DNA of 64,000 nt from Bathymodiolus brooksi (GCA_963680875.1 OY804583.1:34771331-34835330); one strand, 5' to 3'. Positions 48,672 through 59,229 are shown, counted from the stretch's first letter. Notes: generated by a model from the letters alone, not told the origin. A program made the numbers and translations.

Positions 48672-49005
48672 TGTGCTTAATGCCAACTTAAGGGGGTACC
48701 ATACACTACAGGGAGATAACTCTTTAAAATCAGTTGAACGTTTTGATCATATGATGTTTGTATGCAGATTTCAAGCATCTGGGTGATCAAAACCACAGAG
48801 AGAAAAGCTGCTATGTGGCTAGTGAATTTATAGTTCTGAGTCTGTTGGTTGGAATTTGTTAAAATTTTGATATTTATTACAGTGGATATATTCAAACACA
48901 CTGCCAAAAAGATAAGAAAATTAAACGAGCAGATCAAATTTTACCTGAAGTGTATGGTACCACCTTAAGCACTATTTCAGATATATTGTGATGTTTTCAA
49001 ATTTG
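48600..49005 (-). repeat. SINE 3' end with (AATC)n tail, split by a MITE
   Basis: An ATTG-type tail of about 17 units (48,600-48,671) is followed by TGTGCTTAATGCCAAC. After the inserted element (48,692-48,964) the sequence resumes with GCACTATTTCAGATATATTG, the SINE 3' region in reverse orientation. Removing the insert and one TTAA restores continuous SINE sequence. Confidence 0.7.
48692..48964. mobile_element. TTAA-flanked MITE, 273 bp, nested in a SINE
   Basis: The ends GGGGGTACCATACACT and AGTGTATGGTACCACC are inverted repeats of about 20 bp, flanked on both sides by TTAA (48,688-48,691 and 48,965-48,968). A TTAA duplication is typical of piggyBac-type elements, though the terminal bases here (GGGGG rather than CCC) are not the textbook ones. 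An 86-codon minus-strand frame crosses it without recognisable domains. Confidence 0.7.
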
Positions 49006-49041
49006 ACGATTTTGTTGCAATTATTTGATAAATTTACTTAC

Positions 49042-49132
49042 TATATCCTGCAGATGAGTCGATTTCAAAGGGGACAATGCCTTTTGTCCAGTATCTAGAT
49101 GTCTGTGTTATAAAGTTCCTCTTTTTATCGTC
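49042..49132 (-). CDS. Astacin-like protease exon 5: propeptide boundary and start of the mature enzyme
   Basis: This 91-bp exon has an acceptor ending CATCTTAG and donor GTAAGT, enters in phase 0 and leaves in phase 1. It encodes DDKKRNFITQTSRYWTKGIV then PFEIDSSAGY. Astacin domains start RNxxxxxxxxWxxGxIPYxIdxs; the conserved Trp and Gly and the P-F-E-I-D are present. The K-K-R before N-F would suit cleavage by a furin or trypsin-type enzyme to release the mature N-terminus. This activation route is known for the family and is inferred here. Confidence 0.93.
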
Positions 49133-49215
49133 CTAAGATGAAAAATTAGTGAGATTGACAGAAATTGGAAAGAAAAACTTTATGTTGGTGTTTATTTTAG
49201 AAAAAAAATAAAACA

Positions 49216-49402
49216 AGAGACTATCATACACCTGTAATCGTTCACCTGATTTATATCAGCAATGACTGAAAAATCAGAAACACCTCATCAGAGTGTTTAT
49301 GCTTAAAACCAGAGATTATCATGCACCTATAATCGTTCACCAGATTTATATCGACAATGACAAAAAATCTGAAACTCCTCGTCAGAGCGTTTATACTCAA
49401 TG
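49216..49402. repeat. Two-copy tandem duplication, about 95 bp
   Basis: AGAGACTATCATACACCTGT onward (49,216) is repeated with about 85% identity from 49,311 (AGAGATTATCATGCACCTAT). Both copies contain AATCGTTCACC and GATTTATATC. It lies just right of astacin exon 5, in the intron. Confidence 0.85.
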
Positions 49403-50266
49403 TTCTATTTACTGTAAACGCAACCATGTTGAGTGGTTGGAGGGAATATTGGAGGCATACTCAAGACAAGTTTAGTTTAAATTGTCTAAGAGTTTACAGA
49501 GCAGAATATCTTCTAATAATTGTTTGCTATAATAGGCTAAATTTGCATATTCTTCAAAAAAGGCAGTCACAATTACAAATTTCATTGAAAAATTCTAAAT
49601 AAATTACAGTTCATAACATAAAATTACACCTTAAATGTCAGATCATCTCAGATTAAAATGTAGCAGTTTTTCCCATTGAAGAATCTTTTATTTTTATTTA
49701 CTGTGGTCATCTTAGATGAGGATCACAGCTGTCGGATACAAATTTGAATGGGGGTTACCCATGATCCATCCCTGCAAGGTGTGGTTTAGATTGTTTAGTG
49801 GTTCAGATTAGAAAATGTTCACATGATGTTTTTCCAAAATCAGCCTAATTTGAACATTATCGTTAACAACAAATAAAAACCATAGTGCTTCGACAAAAAC
49901 AGTATCACATGTAATACTACTCATTGAAAGTCAACCTACTATTATTATTATACCTCATATATTAATTACCATAAATAGATTAATTTGATTGGACAATGGT
50001 TAAAAATCAGAACACGTGATCACACAGGACAAAAATCACATTCCGTGAAATAAAAATCATATTCCACCACTTCGGAAGCCTCGCGGGTTTTCCCGCCATA
50101 GTTATCCTTCTTTGACAGGACAACGTCAGAGGCACTCGGAACGCATCCTTTGAAGGCGACCGTTAACAATGTGGTTTTTAAATATCTGAGACAACGTTCC
50201 AATGGACATAAAATATGTTTGCCAGCAGTATTATACATACTGGTATATGTGTTTTCTTGGTTTCAT
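49403..50266. other. Intron between astacin exons 4 and 5
   Basis: No exon or RNA gene is recognised. Frames of 60-81 codons occur on both strands without domain or splice support. Confidence 0.45.
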
Positions 50267-50430
50267 TCGGTATAATAAAACATTTATAGCATGCGGGTAT
50301 AGGAAATGTGAAAATTTATTCACCCACGAGTATCATATACCCCTCGGGCGTTGCCCTCAGGGAATATGATACTCTTGGGTGAATAAATTTTCATATTTCC
50401 CTCACCAGCATGCATTAAATGTATAATATT
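50267..50430. mobile_element. Hairpin MITE (copy 1 of a two-copy family)
   Basis: GAAATGTGAAAATTTATTCA, CCCACGAGTATCATATACCC on the left pairs with GGGAATATGATACTCTTGGG, TGAATAAATTTTCATATTTC on the right. The outer part CGGTATAATAAAACATTTAT and TAGCATGCGGG mirrors CAGCATGC and AAATGTATAATATT. The outer sequence matches the hairpin at 53,576-53,742, so both belong to one family although the inner arms differ. Confidence 0.75.
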
Positions 50431-50440
50431 AATCGCATCT

Positions 50441-50601
50441 CTGGTTTAATGGTAAGCTGGTTTAATGGTAAGCTGGTTTAATGGTAAAGCTGGTTTAATG
50501 GTAAGCTGGTTTAATGGTAAAGCTGGTTTAATGGTAAGCTGGTTTAATGGTAAAGCTGGTTTAATGGTAAGCTGGTTTAATGGTAAGCTGGTTTAATGGT
50601 A
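50441..50601 (+). repeat. 16/17-bp minisatellite made of Pol III A-box copies
   Basis: CTGGTTTAATGGTAAG or CTGGTTTAATGGTAAAG is repeated ten times, the tenth running into the SINE at 50,590. The core TGGTTTAATGG fits the A-box consensus TRGYNNARNGG at every position and corresponds to the A-box position in the SINE head (TGGTGTAATGG at 47,972). Confidence 0.9.
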
Positions 50602-50805
50602 ATCGTGTTCGCCTCACGTGAGATAGATCCTAGGTTGGAGCTACGGTACACTCAAACTAAAAACTATAAATATCGTATTTGCTGCTTCTTCGCTAAGGAC
50701 GCAGCATTAAGGGGTAAGAGAACAGACTGGTTGGTTCGGAATTAGAATAATGTGTTTAAGTGGAACGACATGTCTACCCCCGGGTCGTGTTGTTTCAATG
50801 ATCTC
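50590..50805 (+). repeat. SINE (family A) fragment downstream of the A-box array
   Basis: GTTTAATGGTAATCGTGTTC, GCCTCACGTGAGATAGATCC, ACTCAAACTAAAAACTATAA, TATTTGCTGCTTCTTCGCTA and GGTTGGTTCGGAATTAG follow the order of the full copy at 47,970. The B-box (TAGGTTGGAGCTA) is degenerate. The 3' end is missing after about 50,805. Confidence 0.75.
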
Positions 50806-50932
50806 TATACAAAAGTTCACCAAGAATTGGGTGATCCCTCTTCTAAATTAGATCCAATAGGTTCAAATTCCATCCAATATGGCTGCCGTTATTAATAATT
50901 AATACCTAAAATCTTAATTCAAACACACATAC

Positions 50933-51007
50933 CTCAGGTACAGATAAATGGTCATCACCGTTTTCTCCTCTAAGCTTCTTTTTCTGTCTTGGCTTCGTAC
51001 CCTTTGC
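50933..51007 (-). CDS. Astacin-like protease exon 4: basic propeptide segment
   Basis: This 75-bp exon is 25 codons, phase 0 at both ends, with acceptor TTTATTTACAG and donor GTATGT. It encodes AKGTKPRQKKKLRGENGDDH then LSVPE. The residues are low-complexity and basic and do not identify a family by themselves. The exon is included because frame, splice sites and position fit between exons 3 and 5. Confidence 0.8.
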
Positions 51008-51061
51008 CTGTAAATAAACAAAGCCACTATACTATTATAATGTTAACATTCACGATGTTCT

Positions 51062-51348
51062 ATATATAATTGGTTGATTGATTGATTTTTGGTGCTTAAC
51101 GCCACTTTCAGCAATATTTCAGCTATATCAAGGCGACCAGTTTTAGTGGTGGAAGAAGCCGGAGTACCCTGAGAGAACCACCGACCATGGGCAACCAACT
51201 GGTAAACTTTATCACTTGCGGCTGCGAGTCGAGTGCACCTTTTTTGTAATTTACAAAGCTGGGCGCGAACCCACACCGTATTGGTGATAGGTTTGTATGA
51301 GTTGTTAGGTAATCCAACTACCTAACTCATTGAGCCATCCGGGCCCCT
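51062..51348 (-). repeat. SINE, full length, minus strand
   Basis: On the plus strand it reads from an ATTG-type tail through GGTGCTTAACGCCACTTTCA, GCAATATTTCAGCTATATCA, a CCGGAGTACC block and GCGCGAACCCACACC to CATTGAGCCATCCGGGCCCC. In reverse, the head GGATGGCTCAATGAG is A-box-like and GGTTCGCGC is B-box-like. The body is family B but the head is distinct. Frames of 64 and 77 codons across it are not genes. Confidence 0.8.
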
Positions 51349-51605
51349 GTTCTATATACGAAAGTGAACTTGTAATCCTATGATTATCACTACTACAACT
51401 ACTATTTCCATTATGAATGGTTAGGTACGAACCCAGCTATATGTAAATTAGGGTGTTCTCGATTTGCACCCTTTAGTGAGAAAGCATAACAGATATTAAA
51501 CAACCAACATTCTCTGGTTTTCGTCGAAAAATATGAATTCCTTAACGAGTCAAAACTATATCGGAAAAATTTCCAGAAGTGGTGCACAATAAATATTCAA
51601 TCAAT

Positions 51606-52257
51606 ATATGTTACTAAGTAACAGCTAACTATATATTATCTATGTGTTGCTAAGTAGCAACTAACTAGTAATATCTAATATTTGTTTTGCTATGTAATAA
51701 TATTATCAATGTGTTGCTAATTGACGGCTAATATTATGTTATCAATGTGTTCATAACTAACGCTAATATTATGTTATCAATGTGTTGCTAAGTGACGGCT
51801 AATATTATGTTATCAATGTGTTCATAACTAACGGCTAATATTATGTTATCAATGTGTTCATAACTAACGGCTAATATTATGTTATCAATGTGTTCATAAC
51901 TAACGGCTAATATTATGTTATCAATGTGTTCATAACTAACGGCTAATATTATGTTATCAGTGTGTTCATAGCTAACGGCTAATATTATATTATCAATGTG
52001 TTCATAACTAACGGCTAATATTATGTTATCAATGTGTTCATAACTAACGGCTAATATTATGTTATCAATGTGTTGCTAAGTGACGCCTAATATTATGTTA
52101 TCAGTGTGTTCATAGCTAACGGCTAATATTATGTTATCAATGTGTTCATAACTAACGGCTAATATTATGTTATCAATGTGTTCATAACTAACGGCTAATA
52201 TTATGTTATCAATGTGTTCAAAACTAACGGCTAATATTATGTTATCAATGAATTCCT
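51606..52257. repeat. 36-bp tandem array, about 17-18 units
   Basis: Units read TAACGGCTAATATTATGTTA then TCAATGTGTTCATAAC. The left units (51,606-51,760) are more diverged, with GTTGCTAAGTAGCAACTAAC. It lies in the intron between astacin exons 3 and 4. Confidence 0.93.
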
Positions 52258-52497
52258 AAGTATTGTTTTTCAAAGTATCATCAATGACCACAACAAACTG
52301 TCACTAATGTAATAGAAAGGTAGAAATCTAAAATTAGTTTGCCTGACGCGTTTCTGGAATAACCTTCATATGTTACGCTCAATATCGAAAGATTGGAAAA
52401 CCAATTAATTTAAAAGTGTTTGGGAGCAATAAAAAAAGGGGGGCTAAACAGGATAGCCTAAACAGGATAGACAAAATCATGCTAAGGTTACCTATTT

Positions 52498-52707
52498 CTG
52501 AGGGAGGAGAACCTTAGTTTTAATAATAATTACATTATTTAGGAACTATAAATTTCGATGAAAAATATATCTAATAAACCATATCAGTGTCGAAGCAGTG
52601 ACTACTGGTCGGATGATATCATCGAGGACTAATAGTCCACCAGCAGAGGTGTCGAACCGGTTGTAGTGATAAGAAGGTAGATATCTAATTTAGTGTGCAC
52701 GACGCGT
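52498..52707. repeat. Dispersed repeat, inverse copy at 62,882-63,090
   Basis: GAGAACCTTAGTTTTAATAA, GACTACTGGTCGGATGATAT and CTAATAGTCCACCAGCAGAG match the reverse complement of 62,882-63,090 over about 200 bp at roughly 80% identity. No coding capacity and no identified family. Confidence 0.75.
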
Positions 52708-52812
52708 TGCTGTAAGATATAACAGTTTTGAATTTCCCTTTGTAAGATTGTTCTGAGTTCGGTAATTTTGTTATTACCCTTATGTACAAGGAGCGTCAAC
52801 AAACAATACCGT

Positions 52813-52911
52813 ACATGTGATCGTATGGTTGGACTTACAACTACCTGTGCAATATGTGCCTTTCACCATTAAAGTTGTGAGTTCTGATCTCGCTCATAGC
52901 GAGGTGTAAGA
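52813..52911 (+). repeat. SINE (family B) 5' fragment
   Basis: GTGATCGTATGGTTGGACTT, ACAACTACCTGTGCAAT and GAGTTCTGATCTCGCTCA then GCGAGGTGTA match the head of family B. The remainder is missing. Confidence 0.7.
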
Positions 52912-53575
52912 TTGATATCATTGTGCTCTGCAACTTCAGTACCTGTGCTTAAAAAGCAACAAGGATTTGAGTGCCTGGTAGTTTTCATTAGTAGCTGTCT
53001 GTGTACATGTTTTTGACAGTTACAAATAATTTCCCGTTGCTTTCATTTCACATACAAGTATGGTTAAAAATGCTTATATTGTATTATTGTACCTCAGTAT
53101 ATGAACATCACTACAAAATTTTCTACATTAAAATTGCTATTCTTCTTCTTTTCCAGTTGTTTGACTATTGAGCGGTCCATAGGTTTTAAGACTATGGACC
53201 GGCAATGTGAATCGTTTTCGCGGACTTTTAGTTCCGCGACTGGATTGGATAAAAGCTTTATATTTATTCGGAACACTCGGACTTCATCGTCTATTAACGA
53301 AAACTCTGAAATTTTTTAAAAAATTTCAAAATTTCTAGAATTTCAAAAAATTTCAAAATTTCAAAAATTTCAAAAAAAATTCAAAATTTTCATAAGATTT
53401 GTAGGCACCATGCAAATGTATGTTGAAGTCTACTTTCTCAAAAGAAATAGCATAAAAATTAAATGTCCATGAGACAATATTCAGATTTATAATGCAAAAT
53501 ACTGGCAAAAGATGCGTGATTTTATTGGTCTTTATCATTTTGAGGTGATCATTCAACTATGAGTCTAATGTTTTT
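52912..53575. other. Intron sequence with a small palindrome
   Basis: No exon is recognised. GCGGTCCATAG at 53,171 and CTATGGACCGGC at 53,193 form a short hairpin. A TTTCAAAATTTC-type low-complexity tract runs from about 53,310 to 53,400; a similar one is at about 46,570-46,740. Confidence 0.45.
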
Positions 53576-53742
53576 CGGTATAATAAAATACTTATAGACT
53601 GTGTATTCGGGAATAGCAAGTTTGTTGTCCCCTCGACCTTGACTATTGACCGAGGCGAAGCCGAGGTCAATAGTCAGTGTCTCGGGGACAACAAACTTGC
53701 TATTCCCTCATACCCAGTCAATAAGTATATATTATTTCATGC
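53576..53742. mobile_element. Hairpin MITE (copy 2 of the family at 50,267)
   Basis: GGGAATAGCAAGTTTGTTGT, CCCC and TTGACTATTGACC on the left pair with GGTCAATAGTCAG, GGGGACAACAAACTTGCTAT and TCCC on the right. The outer part CGGTATAATAAAATACTTAT matches the outer part of 50,267-50,430. The tip is CGAGGCGAAGCCGAGG. Confidence 0.8.
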
Positions 53743-53971
53743 TTTTTTGCTTAGAATTTTTTTTCATTTTTCATAAGTGGCAAGAATTTATAATTTATAA
53801 TGTTGCATATTGTCTTATACTATTGCTGACGTATGTATTATTGTAAATTGATATAATTTGTGTCCAATCCAATTGTTAAAATATTTAGTAATGAAATTTG
53901 TTTTTGTCTAATCTAACAAATGATAAAAGCAAAAACAAACATTAGCAGAGAACTAAACCGATAATACAAAC

Positions 53972-54046
53972 CCGATGTTCCTTTTTTCCATTCTCTATAA
54001 CCTCTCCTTCTAAGATAGCCTCAAGAAAAGAGTCTGCATCTATGTT
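53972..54046 (-). CDS. Astacin-like protease exon 3: propeptide segment
   Basis: This 75-bp exon is 25 codons, phase 0 at both ends, with an acceptor ending TATTCTTAG and donor GTTTGT, the weakest donor in the gene. It encodes NIDADSFLEAILEGEVIENG then KKEHR. Astacin propeptides carry an FxGD motif whose aspartate blocks the zinc. L-E-G-E-V-I could be its counterpart with Glu for Asp; this is a tentative reading. Confidence 0.82.
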
Positions 54047-54404
54047 CTAAGAATACAAATATTTCTATATATTAGGTGATCATTTGTGAATATTAATAAT
54101 CAGATTAACAGTTCCAAATATCAAAATACTATACAAAAAACAATCAAGAGTACAAGCAAAAACATAGTGTTCTGACATGGAAACCATGTGTTTGATACCT
54201 CTTATTGTGTGTACCATCCAGTATACAGCCAAACCTGTAATAAGAGGTCACTTTTAGGACAAGAAATAAAGAGGTCTTTTAAGACAGGTGACTTATTGTT
54301 CAATTCATATTAATTTTTCTATGTCAGGACAAGAAAAAGGTGACCGCTGAATAGAGTGTGATCGCGCGGACAGGTTTAATTCTAAATCAATGATACAGCT
54401 CATT

Positions 54405-55497
54405 CTACATAGGACTTATTAATGATAAAAAAAAATTCATGTAAGTATTATGCCATGCATTACTATGTATTATTTTGTTAGTTTTACACTTATAGCAGAA
54501 TTAAAAATCAAATATGACTTCCCATTCACAAAATCAACAAAAAAAATCATATAATTTCTTTGACCGTTTTTTGTTTTTGTTTTGTTTTGGTTTTTTTTCG
54601 TTTTTCCATTTTATATTTGCTTTCAGGTTTTTTTTTAATTTTTATTGCTTTTATCTATGTTCTGGTGTCTAACACGTATTGTCTTGTGTTTTTTGCTTTG
54701 CTTTGCTATGTTCTGGTGTCTAACACGTATTGCGTTGTGTTTTTTGCTTTGTTTTGCCATGTTCTGGTGTCTAACACGTATTGTCTTGTGTTTTTTGCTT
54801 TGTTTTGCTATGTTCTGGTGTCTAACACGTATTGCGTTGTGTTTTTTGCTTTGTTTTGCTTAGCTTTGCTATGTTCTGGTGTCTAACACGTATTGTGTTG
54901 TGTTTTTTTGCTTTGTTTTGCTTTGTTTTGCTATGTTCTGGTGCCTAACACGTATTGCGTTGTGTTTTTTGCTTTGTTTTGCCATGTTCTGGTGTCTAAC
55001 ACGTATTGCGTTGTGTTTTTTGCTTTGTTTTGCCATGTTCTGGTGTCCAACACGTATTGCGTTGTGTTTTTTGCTTTGCTTTGCTATGTTCTGGTGTCCA
55101 ACACGTATTGCGTTGTGTTTTTTGCTTTGTTTTGCTATGTTCTGGTGTCCAACACGTATTGTGTTGTGTTTTTTGCTTTGTTTTGCTTTGTTCTGGTGTC
55201 TAACACGTATTGCGTTGCGTTTTTTGCTTTGCTTTGCCATGTTCTGGTGTCTAACACGCATCGCGTTGTGTTTTTTGCTTTGTTTTGGCTTTGTTCTGGT
55301 GTCCAACATGTATTGTGTTGTGTTTCTTGTTTTGTTTTGCTATGTTCTTGTGTCTAACACGTATTCCGTTGTGTTTTTTGCTTTGTTTTGCTATATTCTG
55401 GTGTCCAACACGTATTGCGTTGTGTTTTTTGCTTTGTTTTGCTGTGTTCTGGTGTCCAACACATATTGCTTTGTGTTTTTGCTTTGTTTTTCTTCGT
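54405..55497. repeat. 1,093-bp tandem duplication unit containing a 51-bp array
   Basis: The flank 54,405-54,656 (CTACATAGGACTTATTAATG, GTTTTACACTTATAGCAGAA, AATCATATAATTTCTTTGAC) is repeated at 55,498-55,749, and each copy leads into a 51-bp array. The whole block of flank plus array was therefore duplicated in tandem, and the right-hand array later grew to 3.1 kb. The second flank has an extra ATTACTATGT unit. Confidence 0.88.
54657..55492. repeat. 51-bp minisatellite, first block, about 16 units
   Basis: Units read ATGTTCTGGTGTCTAACACG, TATTGCGTTGTGTTTTTTGC and TTTGTTTTGCT. It is unrelated in sequence to the 51-bp array at 26.3-32.7 kb. Open frames on both strands follow from the 17-codon period. 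Confidence 0.95.
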
Positions 55498-55749
55498 CTA
55501 CATAGGACTTATTAATGATGAAAACAATCCATGTAAGTACTATGCTATGTATTACTATGTATTACTATGTATTATTTTGTTAGTTTTACACTTATAGCAG
55601 AATTAAAAATCAAATATGACTTTCCATTCACGAAATCAACAAAAAAAATCATATAATTTCTTTGACTGTTTTTTTTTTTTTTTTTTTTTATTCGTTTTTC
55701 CATTTTATATTTGTTTTCAGGTTTATTTTATTTTTTATTGCTTTTATCT

Positions 55750-58700
55750 ATGTTCTGGTGTCTAACACGTATTGTGTTGTGTTGCTATGTTCTGGTGTTC
55801 ACGTATTGTGTTGCGTTTTTTGCTTTGCTTTGCTATGTCCTGGTGTCTAACACGTATTGCATTGTGTTGCTATGTTCTGGTGTCTAACACGTATTGCGTT
55901 GTGTTTTTTGCTTTGTTTCGCTATGTTCTGGTGTCTAACACGTATTGCGTTGTGTTTTTTGCTTTGTTTTGCTATGTTCTGGTGTCCAACACGTATTGCG
56001 TTGTGTTTTTGCTTTGTTTTGCTATGTTCTGGTGTCAAACATGTATTGCGTTGTGTTTTTTGCTTTGTTTTGCTATGTTCTGGTGTCTAACACGTATTGT
56101 GTTGTGTTTTTTGCTTTGTTTTGCTATGTTCTGGTGTCCAACACGTATTGCGTTGTGTTTTTTGCTTTGTTTTGCTATGTTCTGGTGTCTAACACGTATT
56201 GCGTTGTGTTTTTTGCTTTGTTTTGCTATGTTCTGATGTCCAACACGTATTGCGTTGTGTTTTTTGCTTTGTTTTGCTATGTTCTGGTGTCTAACACGTA
56301 TTGCATTGTGTGTTTTGCTTTGTTTTGCTATGTTCTGGTGTCTAACACGTATTGCGTTGTGTTTTTTGCTTTGTTTTGCCATGTTCTGGTGTCTAACACG
56401 TATTGCATTGTGTGTTTTGCTTTGTTTTGCTATGTTCTGGTGTCTAACATGTATTGCGTTGTGTTTTTTGCTTTGTTTTGCTATGTTCTGGTGTCCAACA
56501 CGTATTGCGTTGTGTTTTTTGTTTTGTTTTGCTATGTTCTGGTGTCCAACACGTATTGCGTTGTGTTTTTGCTTTGTTTTGCTATGTTCTGGTGTCTAAC
56601 ACGTATTGCATTGTGTGTTTTGCTTTGTTTTGCTATGTTCTGGTGTCTAACATGTATTGCGTTGTGTTTTTTGCTTTGTTTTGCTATGTTCTGGTGTCTA
56701 ACACGTATTGTGTTGTGTTTTTTGCTTTGTTTTGCTATGTTCTGGTGTCTAACACGTATTGCATTGTGTGTTTTGCTTTGTTTTGCTATGTTCTGGTGTC
56801 TAACATGTATTGCGTTGTGTTTTTTGCTTTGTTTTGCTATGTTCTGGTGTCTAACATGTATTGCATTGTGTTTTTTGCTTTGTTTTGCTATGTTCTGGTG
56901 TCTAACATGTATTGCGTTGTGTTTTTTGCTTTGTTTTGCTATGTTCTGGTGTCTAACATGTATTGCGTTGTGTTTTTTGCTTTGTTTTGCGTTGTGTTTT
57001 TTGTTTTGTTTTGCTATGTTCTGGTGTCCAACACGTATTGCGTTGTGTTTTTGCTTTGTTTTGCTATGTTCTGGTGTCTAACACGTATTGCGTTGTGTTT
57101 TTGCTTTGTTTTGCTATGTTCTGGTGTCTAACACGTTTTGCGTTGTGTTTTTTGTTTTGTTTTGCTATGTTCTGGTGTCTAACATGTATTGCGTTGTGTT
57201 TTTTGCTTTGTTTTGCTATGTTCTGGTGTCTAACACGTATTGCGTTGTGTTTTTGCTTTGTTTTGCTATGTTCTGGTGTCCAACACGTATTGCGTTGTGT
57301 TTTTGCTTTGTTTTGCTATGTTCTGGTGTCTAACATGTATTGCGTTGTGTTTTTGCTTTGTTTTGCTATGTTCTGGTGTCCAACACGTATTGCGTTGTGT
57401 TTTTGCTTTGTTTTGCTATGTTCTGGTGTCTAACATGTATTGCGTTGTGTTTTTTGCTTTGTTTTGCTATGTTCTGGTGTCTAACACGTATTGTGTTGTG
57501 TTTTTTGCTTTGTTTTGCTATGTTCTGGTGTCCAACACGTATTGCGTTGTGTTTTTGCTTTGTTTTGCTATGTTCTGGTCTAACATGTATTGCGTTGTGT
57601 TTTTTGCTTTGTTTTGCTATGTTCTGGTGTCCAACACGTATTGCGTTGTGTTTTTTGCTTTGTTTTGCTATGTTCTGGTGTCTAACACGTATTGCATTGT
57701 GTGTTTTGCTTTGTTTTGCTATGTTCTGGTGTCTAACATGTATTGCGTTGTGTTTTTTGCTTTGTTTTGCTATGTTCTGGTGTCTAACACGTATTGTGTT
57801 GTGTTTTTTGCTTTGTTTTGCTATGTTCTGGTGTCTAACACGTATTGCATTGTGTGTTTTGCTTTGTTTTGCTATGTTCTGGTGTCTAACATGTATTGCG
57901 TTGTGTTTTTTGCTTTGTTTTGCTATGTTCTGGTGTCTAACATGTATTGCATTGTGTTTTTTGCTTTGTTTTGCTATGTTCTGGTGTCTAACATGTATTG
58001 CGTTGTGTTTTTTGCTTTGTTTTGCTATGTTCTGGTGTCTAACATGTATTGCGTTGTGTTTTTTGCTTTGTTTTGCGTTGTGTTTTTTGTTTTGTTTTGC
58101 TATGTTCTGGTGTCCAACACGTATTGCGTTGTGTTTTTGCTTTGTTTTGCTATGTTCTGGTGTCTAACACGTATTGCGTTGTGTTTTTGCTTTGTTTTGC
58201 TATGTTCTGGTGTCTAACATGTATTGCGTTGTGTTTTTTGCTTTGTTTTGCTATGTTCTGGTGTCCAACACGTTTTGCGTTGTGTTTTTTGTTTTGTTTT
58301 GCTATGTTCTGGTGTCCAACACGTATTGCGTTGTGTTTTTGCTTTGTTTTGCTATGTTCTGGTGTCTAACATGTATTGCGTTGTGTTTTTGCTTTGTTTT
58401 GCTATGTTCTGGTGTCCAACACGTATTGCGTTGTGTTTTTGCTTTGTTTTGCTATGTTCTGGTGTCTAACATGTATTGCGTTGTGTTTTTTGCTTTGTTT
58501 TGCTATGTTCTGGTGTCTAACACGTATTGTGTTGTGTTTTTTGCTTTGTTTTGCTATGTTCTGGTGTCCAACACGTATTGCGTTGTGTTTTTGCTTTGTT
58601 TTGCTATGTTCTGGTCTAACATGTATTGCGTTGTGTTTTTTGCTTTGTTTTGCTATGTTCTGGTGTCCAACACGTATTGCGTTGTGTTTTTTGCTTTGTT

Positions 58701-58857
58701 TTGCTATGTTCTGGTGTCTAACACATATTGCGTTGTGTTTGTTTGCTTTGTTTTGCTATGTTCTGGTATCCAACAGGTATTGCATTGTGTTTTTTGCTTT
58801 GTTTTGCTATGTTCTGGTGTCCAACACGTATTGCTTTGTGTTTTTGCTTTGTTTTTT
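55750..58857. repeat. 51-bp minisatellite, second block, about 61 units, with a 1.04-1.09-kb higher-order repeat
   Basis: It has the same unit as 54,657-55,492, with 50-bp variants (five T instead of six) and TGTGTTTTGC variants. A block at about 56.45-57.6 kb recurs at about 57.54-58.65 kb. The TTTTGCGTTG truncated unit at 56,985 matches 58,071 (offset 1,086), and the shortened CTGGTCTAAC unit at 57,575 matches 58,611 (offset 1,036). Open frames reach 378 codons but encode only a hydrophobic 17-residue repeat. Confidence 0.95.
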
Positions 58858-58999
58858 TCGTCTTGTGTGCCCCGTGTTGCCAGTTTCTCTAGATTTTCCA
58901 TGTTTGATTGCCCCGTCGGTAATCTCTACCGTTTATTTTTGTTTTGAAAACACAGGAATTCAATGATATCTAAAAAGTACTAGGACAATAAAAATGTAC

Positions 59000-59203
59000 C
59001 TCTAGTGTGTCCAACATGAATCCGTCTCCCAGTCCTTGTCCTCTTCCCAATTGTTTGTCTTTTTTTCTCTTATGCAAATCATACAATGATGTAATATGGC
59101 GATAATGGTTCTGGTTTAGACTTCCACGAAGACGTTTTTCTCTGCCATAATTAGAATCGTGAACATTTCTTTGACTTTCATGCCAGTGTTCTTCATTACC
59201 AGT
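59000..59203 (-). CDS. Astacin-like protease exon 2: propeptide
   Basis: This 204-bp exon is 68 codons, phase 0 at both ends, with an acceptor ending CTTTTTAG and donor GTACAT. It encodes TGNEEHWHESQRNVHDSNYG, then R-E-K-R-L-R-G-S-L-N, and ends GRGQGLGDGFMLDTLE. It is hydrophilic, rich in His, Arg and Lys, with dibasic sites (EKR, HKRKKDK), as expected for a propeptide. It is not diagnostic alone; open frame across its full length and fitting phases support it. Confidence 0.82.
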
Positions 59204-59229
59204 CTAAAAAGTGAAAGGTTAGGGTAATG

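Noticed and set aside
54560..58966. Hydrophobic repetitive frames up to 378 codons resembling a membrane protein
   Set aside because: They derive from a 51-bp minisatellite rich in T. Several frames and both strands are open, and units with 50 bp shift the frame repeatedly.
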